From IMG/VR virus record IMGVR_UViG_3300042376_001060, positions 1-43,297 of that record: a stretch of DNA of 43,297 nt. One strand, 5' to 3'. The notes under the pieces were generated by a model, which worked only from the letters and a program-made list of their open reading frames with translations, was not told the DNA's origin and did no database searches. Below are positions 8,880-14,991 of the stretch, one piece after another. The DNA is from a virus. Numbering within the stretch: position 1 is the first letter of the stretch; each line of letters begins with the position of its first letter. A program made the position numbers and the translations under genes.

Positions 8880-9053
8880 GCGGACGACCCTTCACCCCAG
8901 TGGTGAACGGAAGGAAGCCTTCGGCTCGTGACGAAGTAAATCCCACGAGTGGCACCCCTTCTCCCCCTCCGGTTTCCCCGGCGGTGGAGGATTCTGGAAC
9001 CTGCCTTTCGAGCGGCATCGCCCACCCTCACCGGTGGGCGTTGCTGTTTCTAG
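8880..9053 (+). ncRNA. Candidate small RNA or untranslated leader
   Basis: No convincing ORF. Hairpins follow one another: TTCACC/GGTGAA (8891-8907), CTCGTG/CACGAG (8925-8949), CCTCC/GGAGG around an inner CCG/CGG (about 8966-8990), and CGCCCACC/GGTGGGCG (9019-9040) followed by a T-rich run. With TATAAT just upstream, this looks like an independent RNA unit. It matches no family I know. It could instead be the structured 3' end of the late mRNA. Confidence 0.4.
9019..9053 (+). terminator. Intrinsic terminator-like hairpin
   Basis: CGCCCACC (9019-9026) pairs with GGTGGGCG (9033-9040), loop CTCACC, then TTGCTGTTTCTAG. It would separate late transcription from the early promoter that follows. 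The T tract is interrupted, so efficiency is uncertain. Confidence 0.6.
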
Positions 9054-9091
9054 GGTTTCCCCCGGTTCGTCACTTTGTTTCCGCAAAACCC

Positions 9092-9120
9092 TTGACGACC
9101 GGGCGGAAGCGTGCCATACT
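9092..9120 (+). promoter_or_regulatory. Sigma70-type promoter for the early block
   Basis: TTGACG (9092-9097), a 17-bp spacer, then CATACT (9115-9120). This is the best promoter in the window. Predicted +1 is about 9127, exactly where the first arm of the leader structure begins. Confidence 0.75.
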
Positions 9121-9126
9121 TCTGAC

Positions 9127-9227
9127 GCGAGTCGGAAAACACACAAATTGACCCAGCCCCGTTGTTCGGCTACCGACTCGCAAGCCGTTGCCGTTAGATC
9201 CCTGCGGGGGTCCGACGGGGCTGGGTC
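9127..9227 (+). promoter_or_regulatory. Structured leader RNA with interlocking helices (pseudoknot order)
   Basis: Helix A: GCGAGTCGG (9127-9135) with CCGACTCGC (9173-9181), 9 bp. Helix B: GACCCAGCCCCGT (9150-9162) with ACGGGGCTGGGTC (9215-9227), 13 bp perfect. A smaller hairpin (9197-9202 with 9207-9212, loop TGCG) lies between. The arms come in the order A-B-A'-B', so both can form only as a pseudoknot. The ribosome binding site GGAGG and the ATG at 9246 follow 18 bases later. A second leader with the same order is at 14861-14956. Confidence 0.6.
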
Positions 9228-9245
9228 GGTTTGTGGAGGTTGAAT

Positions 9246-9596
9246 ATGAGCGAACAGACGAAGGCGATTGAGGACGGGGGACCGGCGTTTCCAGTCAGCA
9301 CACGGCACGAGGACGGCAAGTGGGGCCACCAAGACGGCCCGACGACGTGGCAGTGCCCCGGCATGACCCTCCGCGACTACTTCGCGGCGAAGGCGCTGAC
9401 CGGGTTTATGTCGTCGTTTCAGGCGATCAATCGAGAGCGTCCGGAGTGGAAGAGTGACGAACCCGCCAACGACTGGATTACGCCTGACGTTGAAGCGGCC
9501 GAAACCGACGACACGGCTTCGCCAGCAAATGTCGCGGCAGCTTGCTACACGCTTGCCGACGCCATGCTCGCCGCCCGCAAAGGCGGTGTCGCGTGA
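9246..9596 (+). CDS. Phage protein with GGPAFP...GMTLRDYFAAKA signature
   Basis: 116 residues; GGAGG sits upstream of ATG 9246. It contains a GGPAFPV segment (about 11-17) and GMTLRDYFAAKAL (about 39-51), a pairing I recognise from many small phage and prophage hypothetical proteins, with no known role. The C-terminal part (about 90-116) is Ala-rich helix. First gene after the early promoter and structured leader, so probably expressed early. Confidence 0.75.
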   Translation: MSEQTKAIEDGGPAFPVSTRHEDGKWGHQDGPTTWQCPGMTLRDYFAAKALTGFMSSFQAINRERPEWKSDEPANDWITPDVEAAETDDTASPANVAAACYTLADAMLAARKGGVA

Positions 9597-9805
9597 ACAA
9601 CCACGTACACCCCGTCTTCGCCCAGATCCTGAACGACCACGGCCCTTCCCGCGCCCTGCTCGCCCGCTTGCGGGACGCTGAGGCGTACGTCGAATCTCAC
9701 CCGCTGGACAAGTGCCAGAACGAGGAGGAGCGTGAGCGGTTGTTCTGGAACGTCAAGGCGGCGTTGGAGTTGTCGAAGCGCGTGGAGGCTGCCCGGAAGG
9801 GCTGA
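9593..9805 (+). CDS. Small helical protein of unknown function
   Basis: 70 residues from a GTG that overlaps the previous stop (GTGA at 9593). Mostly amphipathic helix with balanced Arg/Lys and Glu. No motif recognised. Confidence 0.65.
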   Translation: MNNHVHPVFAQILNDHGPSRALLARLRDAEAYVESHPLDKCQNEEERERLFWNVKAALELSKRVEAARKG

Positions 9806-9813
9806 AAGGACAC

Positions 9814-10110
9814 ATGGAACACGTGACGAGGGAAGAGTTTACGGAACTTCGGCGCGACCTTGCTCGGTTGTCCGAATTGTCACAGGCCTGTACGAAGTTG
9901 ACTGACGACGTTATGGGCATTTTGGATGCCCGCCTTTCCCGCGCCGAGCGCCTGCTGGACGGGGTGAAGGATGCGGTGTTGTTTGTGGCGGACAACACGG
10001 CTGACATCGTGGCGTTTGACGGCGAGACAATCCGCGTCCACTCCGCCGCCTGCGACATCATCGCCAAGTCTCAGCAGCCCCCCGCGTCGGCTGAGGGGGT
10101 GGAGGCATGA
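9814..10110 (+). CDS. Small coiled-coil-like protein
   Basis: 98 residues, preceded by GAAAGGA. Residues 5-60 form a likely amphipathic helix with Leu heptad spacing; the C-terminus is Pro/Ala-rich. The next gene overlaps by ATGA. Not recognised. Confidence 0.7.
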   Translation: MEHVTREEFTELRRDLARLSELSQACTKLTDDVMGILDARLSRAERLLDGVKDAVLFVADNTADIVAFDGETIRVHSAACDIIAKSQQPPASAEGVEA

Positions 10111-10382
10111 GAATCGCACTTGCGACACTGACGATGGTTGCGTTGGGCGGCTGTGAAATGCCCGACGACAACCCCAAGACCAACCCCGCCGTCGCCAACC
10201 AAACCATCGGCGGTTACACGTTTGTCTACGTTGGCACGCTGACTGAAAACACGCAATTCGAGCGTCTTGTCTGGGAAATCACCGGCCCCGATGGGCAGAA
10301 GTTCATCGCCATTCGGGGATACGGCGTGTCTGAGGTTGGTACCGAGTCGCGGGGAAAGTCCCGCGTCACGGTCGAACGGTAA
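10107..10382 (+). CDS. Putative lipoprotein
   Basis: 91 residues. A short signal sequence ends in LGGC (Cys16), a typical lipobox, so the mature protein would be lipid-anchored. The remainder is a small beta-rich domain (about 30-91). Early lipoproteins in phages can act in superinfection exclusion by altering the envelope, but that role is inference. Overlaps the previous gene by ATGA. Confidence 0.7.
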   Translation: MRIALATLTMVALGGCEMPDDNPKTNPAVANQTIGGYTFVYVGTLTENTQFERLVWEITGPDGQKFIAIRGYGVSEVGTESRGKSRVTVER

Positions 10383-10388
10383 CTCTCT

Positions 10389-10423
10389 CTCCCGCTTCCC
10401 GTCGCGAGCGATCGCGGCGGGAG
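10389..10423 (+). promoter_or_regulatory. Two-part hairpin with GCGA tetraloop
   Basis: Outer stem CTCCCGC (10389-10395) with GCGGGAG (10417-10423); inner stem CGCGA/TCGCG (10403-10416) closing the GNRA-type loop GCGA. No clean T tract follows, so an mRNA stability or translation element is as likely as a terminator. It precedes the gene at 10446. Confidence 0.5.
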
Positions 10424-10445
10424 GTTTCACACGAAAGGAACGAAC

Positions 10446-10841
10446 ATGCAGATTGAACTTTCGGCCGACACACAGACCCGTTTGAACGCCCTGCTCGACT
10501 ACATCGGAACGACCGCGAAGGACGCCGACGGGTTTGTGCGGGAACAGGCCCCGCTCGTAGCGCAGGAGATTGTGGCTTGGGAGTTCTGGATGGGCCTTAC
10601 GCAGGCCGTCGTGGGCGGCATCAGTCTTGTTGTTGTCTTCGGTCTTGTGTTGCGAGCAATTCGCAACCTTCACAAGCACGGATCTTCAATCTCCCCCGAG
10701 CAATGTCTTCCCCACTTTTTTGTGGCGTTTGTGCTTCTCATGGTGGCGCTCCCGCTCGCTTTGTGCGGAACACCGAGGGTCATCAAGTCAACCATCTCGC
10801 CCCGTCTGGTGGTGATCGACTACATCAAGGCGGCGAAGTGA
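10446..10841 (+). CDS. Two-span membrane protein
   Basis: 131 residues. An amphipathic N-terminal 45 residues precede two hydrophobic segments (about 51-72 and 90-108) joined by a basic loop; the C-terminus is short and basic. Preceded by AAAGGAACGAAC. Its stop overlaps the next ATG as TGATG. Topology is holin-like, but placement in the early block argues for an envelope role instead. Not recognised. Confidence 0.65.
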   Translation: MQIELSADTQTRLNALLDYIGTTAKDADGFVREQAPLVAQEIVAWEFWMGLTQAVVGGISLVVVFGLVLRAIRNLHKHGSSISPEQCLPHFFVAFVLLMVALPLALCGTPRVIKSTISPRLVVIDYIKAAK

Positions 10842-10996
10842 TGCCCCTCGACCCCATCGAATACGAGATTCAAGCGATTGCCGACCGGCTGCTTGACGCC
10901 CACTTGGACGACGACGAACCCGACGAATACGACCCCTGCCACGACTCCGCGATCGGGGAAGGGCTGGGGGAGGAGGAAGATGATGCCAAGCCCTAA
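10841..10996 (+). CDS. Small acidic protein (51 aa)
   Basis: ATG overlaps the previous stop (TGATG). The second half is dominated by Asp and Glu (DDDEPDEYD, then EEEDD). Strongly acidic small early proteins can mimic DNA or bind host enzymes, but nothing specific supports that here. Confidence 0.6.
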   Translation: MPLDPIEYEIQAIADRLLDAHLDDDEPDEYDPCHDSAIGEGLGEEEDDAKP

Positions 10997-11321
10997 CCGC
11001 CCGACCGGCCCGTACCAAGTTGTCCCCGACAGCGACTACCTGAACCGCTCGATTATGAAGGTTGTCGGCCCCGGCGCGGTGTGCGAGAGCATCGAATCCG
11101 CGATCGAGGCGCGGCGGCTGGCGAACATCGCCAACACGGCCTACGCGGCGGGGAAGCGGGCGGTGGAGGGGGATTTGTACTGTGCGGCTTACCGCGTTGT
11201 CAGAGCCATCGCGTACCTGTCGGACAAGACGCTGCGATCAGACAGCCCCGAGATTGAGGACCTGCGCGCCATCGTGGATGCCGCCGCCCTCGCGTCAGCC
11301 GGGCAGGAGGTGAAGCCGTGA
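10980..11321 (+). CDS. Small helical protein of unknown function
   Basis: 113 residues if the first of two adjacent ATGs (10980, 10983) is used; AGGAGG lies just upstream, inside the end of the previous gene. A Pro-rich N-terminus is followed by three likely Ala-rich helices. No family recognised. Confidence 0.65.
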   Translation: MMPSPNRPTGPYQVVPDSDYLNRSIMKVVGPGAVCESIESAIEARRLANIANTAYAAGKRAVEGDLYCAAYRVVRAIAYLSDKTLRSDSPEIEDLRAIVDAAALASAGQEVKP

Positions 11322-11363
11322 ACGCGACGAAGATGGAAGTACACACCAAGTAACACGCGCTGA

Positions 11364-11384
11364 GTGCCGGACCCGCGACGGCAC
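11364..11384 (+). promoter_or_regulatory. Hairpin in the gap before the ATPase gene
   Basis: GTGCCG (11364-11369) pairs with CGGCAC (11379-11384) over a 9-base loop. The 95-base gap otherwise shows only the ribosome binding site AAGGAA before ATG 11417. No promoter visible. Confidence 0.35.
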
Positions 11385-11416
11385 AGGCGACATCACCAGC
11401 GGGAAGGAATTTCACG

Positions 11417-12262
11417 ATGGCACTGCGAGGAAAGACCCCGACAATCGGAGACAAGCGGCTCAAATGCTTGTTCTTTGGCGAAGCGGGCAGCGGTAAGACA
11501 ACCGCCGCGATTCAGTTCCCCCGGCCCTACCTCATCGACACCGAGAAGGGCGCTGTGAACGACCAGTACGTCAAACTCATCAAGGACCGGGGCGGCGTGT
11601 CGTACCAGACCAGCGACTTTGACGAGATGGTCAAAGAGGTGCGGGCGCTTCTCAGTGAGAAGCACGACTACGCCACGCTGGTCATCGACCCGATCACCAC
11701 CGTCTATGACGACCTTATCGCCAAGGCGGAACAGCGGGTCGGGTCCGAGTTCGGACGGCACTATGGCGAAGCCAAGAAGGAATGGAAGCGGCTGGGCAAT
11801 CTGCTCACCCGGCTTGACATGAACGTCATCATCACCTGCCACGCCAAGAACCTGTACGGCGACAACCTGAAGGTTCTCGGCCAGACGTTCGACGGCCCGA
11901 AGGGTCTGGACTACCTGTTCGACCTGTCCTTCCTCATCAGCAAACGCGGTCCCGATCGCGTCGGCACGGTGAAGAAGACTCGCGTTGCGGCGTTCCCTGA
12001 TGGTGACGTGTTCCCGTTCTCCTACGACCAGATCGCGGAGCGGTACGGGCGTGCGGTTCTGGAACGTGACGCGGTGGTGGTGTCTCTGGCGACGGCGGAA
12101 CAGGTGCGGCAGTTGACCGACCTGCTCGAAGCCCGCAAGGACGGAGCGGACCTCCGCGACAAGTGGCTCAAAGCGGCTGATGCCGACGAACTGGCTGACC
12201 TGACCGCCGATCAGATCACCAAGTGCATCGAGAAACTCGGCGGAAAGGCGGTGTCTGAATGA
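11417..12262 (+). CDS. Sak4-like RecA-fold ATPase (recombination/annealing)
   Basis: 281 residues. Walker A is GEAGSGKT (21-28), an acidic DTE follows (41-43), Walker B is TLVID (87-91), and a strand ending ITCHAK (139-144) is a likely sensor. This is the organisation of the phage AAA_24/Sak4 family, short RecA-like ATPases that promote single-strand annealing with a partner SSB. Residues 210-281 are helical and less conserved-looking. The following gene, coupled by ATGA, encodes an SSB-like protein, the usual neighbour of Sak4. Confidence 0.8.
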   Translation: MALRGKTPTIGDKRLKCLFFGEAGSGKTTAAIQFPRPYLIDTEKGAVNDQYVKLIKDRGGVSYQTSDFDEMVKEVRALLSEKHDYATLVIDPITTVYDDLIAKAEQRVGSEFGRHYGEAKKEWKRLGNLLTRLDMNVIITCHAKNLYGDNLKVLGQTFDGPKGLDYLFDLSFLISKRGPDRVGTVKKTRVAAFPDGDVFPFSYDQIAERYGRAVLERDAVVVSLATAEQVRQLTDLLEARKDGADLRDKWLKAADADELADLTADQITKCIEKLGGKAVSE

Positions 12263-12750
12263 GTTGGTACAACCCCAAAGATGCGGAAATGCCCCTGATC
12301 CTCGATGGGATCTACGAGGCGACGGTGACGAGCGCCGAACACAAGGCGAGCAAGGCCGGGAACCCGATGGTGGAGTTGGGGCTCACGCTCTACACGCCGG
12401 AACGCGAGTCCAAACTCCGCGACTATCTGGTGAGCGGGTCTGGTACGTGGAAGATCAAGGCGTTCGCGGAAGCGTTCAACGCTCGGGCTGAGTTTGACAG
12501 CCAGCAGTTCGACCCGGCAAACTACGTGAACAAGAACCTTCGCGTGGAGGTTGCCACCCGTCCGAGCAAGGACCCTCAGTACGGGCCGCAGAACACGGTC
12601 AAGGACTACTTGCCGACCGAGATGGCTGCCCCCAAGCCCGCCACCCGTGCGGCGGCTCCCTCCCCGCGTCCGAAGGCCGGGATGATTAACACTGGACACG
12701 CTCCGATGACGGAGGAAGACATCCCTTTTAGCGGTGCCCGTAGGACCTGA
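12259..12750 (+). CDS. SSB-like protein (DUF669-type) with acidic IPF tail
   Basis: 163 residues. The N-terminal 115 residues look like an OB-fold domain of the DUF669 kind that accompanies Sak4 ATPases. A Pro/Ala-rich linker (125-148) leads to TEEDIPF (151-157), close to the acidic tip by which bacterial SSB recruits partners, though here seven residues follow it. Likely binds single-stranded DNA during recombination or replication. Start overlaps the ATPase stop (ATGA). Confidence 0.72.
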   Translation: MSWYNPKDAEMPLILDGIYEATVTSAEHKASKAGNPMVELGLTLYTPERESKLRDYLVSGSGTWKIKAFAEAFNARAEFDSQQFDPANYVNKNLRVEVATRPSKDPQYGPQNTVKDYLPTEMAAPKPATRAAAPSPRPKAGMINTGHAPMTEEDIPFSGARRT

Positions 12751-12761
12751 GTTCTACGGGC
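12736..12761 (+). promoter_or_regulatory. Hairpin spanning the SSB-like gene stop codon
   Basis: GCCCGTAG (12736-12743) pairs with CTACGGGC (12754-12761); the stop TGA lies in the loop. No T run follows. The 131-base gap to 12882 also holds GC hairpins such as GCGTCA/TGACGC just before AAGGAG. Confidence 0.45.
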
Positions 12762-12881
12762 GATGGGAATAAACCCAACGCCTCACCGGGGTCCCAGACC
12801 CCTCTTCTCCGCTCGTCGCGTCGCTCACCCGGCGCGGCGGGTTTCAGGCCGCGTCAGCCTTGATGACGCAAGGAGTTCACG

Positions 12882-13094
12882 ATGGAAACGTCCCCCGAAA
12901 CAACGCCCGAGATTGACACCACAAACGACTACCTGCTCAGAGTGTCCGGCGGCGGAATCCGTCCGTTCATGCCGATCGGACAAATGTCCAAGGAAAAGGC
13001 CCTGCGATTGGCCGCGTGGATCGTGGCCCTCATGGACGAGTCCGACGGGCACGCCGATTTCAACAAGGTCCTTCAAGCCGTTGAATCCACCTGA
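12882..13094 (+). CDS. Small protein of unknown function
   Basis: 70 residues; AAGGAG precedes the ATG. A Thr/Glu/Pro-rich start is followed by one beta segment and an amphipathic helix (45-65). Not recognised. It stands alone, with structured gaps on both sides. Confidence 0.65.
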   Translation: METSPETTPEIDTTNDYLLRVSGGGIRPFMPIGQMSKEKALRLAAWIVALMDESDGHADFNKVLQAVEST

Positions 13095-13101
13095 CACACC
13101 C

Positions 13102-13160
13102 GGGGCTTGTTGCCCCAAACACCCACGCACCCCCCACTTGGCTGACGCTGCGAGGGGGGG
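13102..13160 (+). promoter_or_regulatory. Tandem hairpins; second sequesters the ribosome binding site at 13163
   Basis: GGGGC/GCCCC (13102-13116, loop TTGTT) is followed by ACCCCCC (13129-13135) pairing with GGGGGGT (13154-13160). The only Shine-Dalgarno-like sequence for ATG 13163 is this G run, so the second stem would block translation unless opened. Confidence 0.5.
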
Positions 13161-13162
13161 TT

Positions 13163-13357
13163 ATGGAAGACCCGACGTGCCACCACTGCCACCGCCCCGC
13201 CGGATCGTTGCTGAACCGGTACGGCGAGCCTGACGGGATCAGCCCGACGACGCCGCTGGGTCCGCTGGCAACGTGCGAGTGCGGGCGGGTGGTGTGCCCG
13301 GAGTGCCGGGACGAGTGTTGCGACCTCGCCGCGTGCGGGGGGAAGGAGAAGAAGTGA
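13163..13357 (+). CDS. Small double-CxxC zinc-ribbon protein
   Basis: 64 residues. CHHC (about 6-9) and a later CECGRVVCPEC cluster give two potential metal-binding sites, with more Cys near the end (ECC, AAC). Likely a zinc-stabilised fold for nucleic-acid or protein contact. The GTG of the next gene overlaps its stop. Confidence 0.7.
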   Translation: MEDPTCHHCHRPAGSLLNRYGEPDGISPTTPLGPLATCECGRVVCPECRDECCDLAACGGKEKK

Positions 13358-13527
13358 AGCATTTCGTTGGCATCGTCCCGCCGTGCGGCCTCAAAGATTA
13401 CATGATCGTTGTCTTTGACGGCAGAGGGAAGTGGAACGGCACAGCGTTCAGCGCCACCCGAGACGGTGCGAAACGCGAGGCGAGGCGTCTTCGCCGCGTG
13501 TTCAACAAGAAGAAGTCCACCCCATGA
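13354..13527 (+). CDS. Small basic protein
   Basis: 57 residues from GTG (GTGA overlap), with AAGGAG upstream. The first 33 residues form strands with a FDGRGKWNG turn; the end is Arg/Lys-rich. Not recognised. Confidence 0.65.
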   Translation: MKHFVGIVPPCGLKDYMIVVFDGRGKWNGTAFSATRDGAKREARRLRRVFNKKKSTP

Positions 13528-13577
13528 CCACCCCCACCCAACGCACGCTCGCACACGCGAGGGAGGAAGCACGATGA
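13524..13577 (+). CDS. Candidate 17-aa coupling peptide
   Basis: A tiny ORF whose ATG overlaps the previous stop (ATGA 13524) and whose TGA overlaps the ATG of the resolvase (ATGA 13574). The AGGGAGG serving the resolvase lies in its last codons. It may simply carry ribosomes to the resolvase gene. Confidence 0.4.
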   Translation: MTTPTQRTLAHAREEAR

Positions 13578-13951
13578 CGACGAGCTACACGATCACGCTG
13601 CCGCTGCCGCACAAGCACCTGTCACCGAATGCACGCCCACACTGGCGGGCGAAGGCGAAGGCGACGAAGACCGCACGAACGTCCGTCGCGGTTGAGGTTG
13701 CCGCCGTGATGTCGTTCTACGAGTCGGTTGCGCCCCGCTGGAAGACCGCCACCGTCCTGATCCGGGCCTACTTCAAGGACGCCCGCAAGCGGGACAAGGA
13801 CAACATCATGGCCTCGTGCAAGGCGTATTTCGACGGGCTGGCCGACGCCGGGCTGATCGACAACGACTCGGGGCTGACGCACCTTCCGATGGTGGTGGCG
13901 ATCGACAAGAAGAACCCGAGGATTGAGATGGTGGTGACGAAACAGGACTGA
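13574..13951 (+). CDS. rusA: RusA-like Holliday junction resolvase
   Basis: 125 residues, a normal RusA length. The N-terminal strand has the substrate-side PHKHLSPNARPHWR segment, and the acidic core reads KRDKDN (Asp74, Asp76) followed by KAYFDGLADAG and IDNDSG (Asp96, Asp98). These match the D-x-D-N...D-G-L...D-D pattern of RusA, which cuts Holliday junctions symmetrically with a divalent metal. It would resolve branched intermediates made during recombination or before packaging, in line with the Sak4/SSB pair upstream. GGGAGG precedes ATG 13574. Confidence 0.88.
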   Translation: MTTSYTITLPLPHKHLSPNARPHWRAKAKATKTARTSVAVEVAAVMSFYESVAPRWKTATVLIRAYFKDARKRDKDNIMASCKAYFDGLADAGLIDNDSGLTHLPMVVAIDKKNPRIEMVVTKQD

Positions 13952-13980
13952 GGCGGCGGGTGGGAAGAAAGGACGTACTG

Positions 13981-14280
13981 ATGCCTTGCACTGATGGCGG
14001 ACCAACTCGTGACCAGATGGATGCCGAAAGGATCAACCAACTGACAGAGGACTTGTGCTACGTCCTCTCTCGGGTGGAACGTGGCGACAAGCTCGCCCTG
14101 ATCCTGAAAGAGAAGCCGACGTTGGCGAAGTGGTGGGCCAACCACAAGGCCGAGGACGCCAAACGCGAGGCTCGGGAGCGTGCGGCGGCAAAGAACAAGC
14201 GGGAACGCGATGCGGCGCGTGAGTCGGCCTTGTCGAAGCTGACCGATGCGGAACGTGCCGCCCTTGGTCTGAACAGGTAG
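13981..14280 (+). CDS. Small charged helical protein
   Basis: 99 residues; an AAAGGA precedes the ATG. After about 20 residues it is almost entirely helical, with a highly charged Arg/Lys/Glu stretch (60-85). Such single long helices often bind nucleic acid. Not recognised. Confidence 0.7.
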   Translation: MPCTDGGPTRDQMDAERINQLTEDLCYVLSRVERGDKLALILKEKPTLAKWWANHKAEDAKREARERAAAKNKRERDAARESALSKLTDAERAALGLNR

Positions 14281-14294
14281 TAGGTCGCAAAGCA

Positions 14295-14345
14295 CCCCCC
14301 GCCGCGCCGAGAGGTGGGACGGGGGGATTCCGGGCGCGTGGCCCG
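14295..14345 (+). promoter_or_regulatory. GC-rich structured leader before 14367
   Basis: CCCCCC (14295-14300) can pair with GGGGGG (14321-14326), CGCGCC (14303-14308) with GGCGCG (14333-14338), and CGGGC (14331-14335) with GCCCG (14341-14345). The first two interlock, the third competes with the second. Stems are short and GC-only, so chance pairing is possible. AAGGAG and ATG 14367 follow. Confidence 0.35.
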
Positions 14346-14366
14346 ACGGTGGGGGAAGGAGTTTCT

Positions 14367-14735
14367 ATGAGCATTCATCACGTTCCGGGGAAGGGGCAGC
14401 ACACGATCGTTCGCATCGAACACACGTCTTGGCCGGGTGATGCGGTTCGGGTCGCCCAGTTTGAGGACAGCGACACCAACGAGAACGACTACTTCGCCGG
14501 GGTTGGATGGTGCATTCGATGGGCATTAGACGGCTTGCTGTCCGGAAGTCACGAATGCGCAGCCAGAGAATTGGTCGATGCTCTGGGCGAGATTGAGGAG
14601 TGCGACCCCGAGTGGTTCAGAGACGAGACCGAACGTCGTCTTATGAAGACGATAATGGATGCCGCCGTGGAGCTGTCTAGCTACAAAGCGTCCAAGAGGC
14701 AAGAGTCCAAGCGGACAAAGAAGAAGCCAAGGTGA
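14367..14735 (+). CDS. Protein of unknown function with basic tail
   Basis: 122 residues; AAGGAG precedes the ATG. Residues 10-55 are beta-rich, 60-100 helical, and the C-terminus (105-122) is Lys/Arg-rich, suggesting nucleic-acid contact. Not recognised. Last gene before the regulatory gap that drives the replication genes. Confidence 0.7.
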   Translation: MSIHHVPGKGQHTIVRIEHTSWPGDAVRVAQFEDSDTNENDYFAGVGWCIRWALDGLLSGSHECAARELVDALGEIEECDPEWFRDETERRLMKTIMDAAVELSSYKASKRQESKRTKKKPR

Positions 14736-14789
14736 CCTCCCCCCGCGTCGCCTACCGGTGTCGCGGGCGCTTGAACAACCGACAGGCTT

Positions 14790-14842
14790 ATCACACACCA
14801 TCCACACCTAAACCCCCGCTTGCAACAAGCGAGCGGTGTGAT
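14790..14842 (+). promoter_or_regulatory. Inverted repeats and DnaA-box-like motifs upstream of the replication promoter
   Basis: ATCACAC (14790-14796) and GTGTGAT (14836-14842) are inverted; between them lie ATCCACA and the hairpin CGCTTG-CAA-CAAGCG. TTATCACACA, ATCCACA and TGTGGTAT each resemble the DnaA box TTATCCACA imperfectly. A binding region for a regulator or DnaA-like protein is plausible; no exact box is present. Confidence 0.35.
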
Positions 14843-14845
14843 TTG

Positions 14846-14854
14846 TGGTATGAT
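14846..14854 (+). promoter_or_regulatory. Extended -10 promoter for the replication genes
   Basis: TGG directly precedes TATGAT (14849-14854), the TGn extended -10 pattern that can work without a -35. Predicted +1 is about 14861, where the first arm of the structured leader begins. Confidence 0.6.
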
Positions 14855-14860
14855 TAGGCA

Positions 14861-14956
14861 ACTCACCCATGTTCACCATTTGCGCCATTCCGGAAGCCCC
14901 CGTCACCGTCGCCATGTCTCTGAACATGGGTGAGTCTTCGGTGTTCGGGGGCTTTC
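14861..14956 (+). promoter_or_regulatory. Second structured leader RNA with interlocking helices
   Basis: Helix A: ACTCACCCATGTTCA (14861-14875) with TGAACATGGGTGAGT (14921-14935), 15 bp perfect. Helix B: 14892-14902 with 14946-14956, built on AAGCCCCCG/CGGGGGCTT and extended by a G-T and a G-C pair. Order A-B-A'-B' gives a pseudoknot, as at 9127-9227, and again the first arm begins at the predicted +1. The initiator ATG follows 24 bases after helix B. Confidence 0.65.
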
Positions 14957-14991
14957 GCTTTGGCGGGACTGGGGGCACGGATGCCGACTGA
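14869..14991 (+). CDS. Candidate 40-aa leader peptide
   Basis: An ATG inside helix A opens a 40-codon frame ending 8 bases past the initiator ATG (14981). The end is Gly-rich. If translated, ribosomes would melt the leader helices and couple to the initiator gene. There is no Shine-Dalgarno site and only about 8 nt of 5' leader, so this is tentative. Confidence 0.3.
   Translation: MFTICAIPEAPVTVAMSLNMGESSVFGGFRFGGTGGTDAD

Noticed and set aside
8900-9151. 83-aa plus-strand ORF across the candidate RNA and early promoter
   Set aside because: It runs through the terminator hairpin and promoter and has low-complexity Pro/Ser composition; no ribosome site.
9190-9215. T-arm-like hairpin suggesting a tRNA
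   Set aside because: No acceptor stem, anticodon arm or GTTCGA loop; it is part of the leader structure. No tRNA was found elsewhere.
11318-11353. 11-codon GTG ORF after 11321
   Set aside because: Start/stop overlap only; too short and with no downstream coupling, since the next gene is 60 bases away.
14790-14852. True DnaA boxes
   Set aside because: Only imperfect matches to TTATCCACA; kept as a weak regulatory note, not as boxes.
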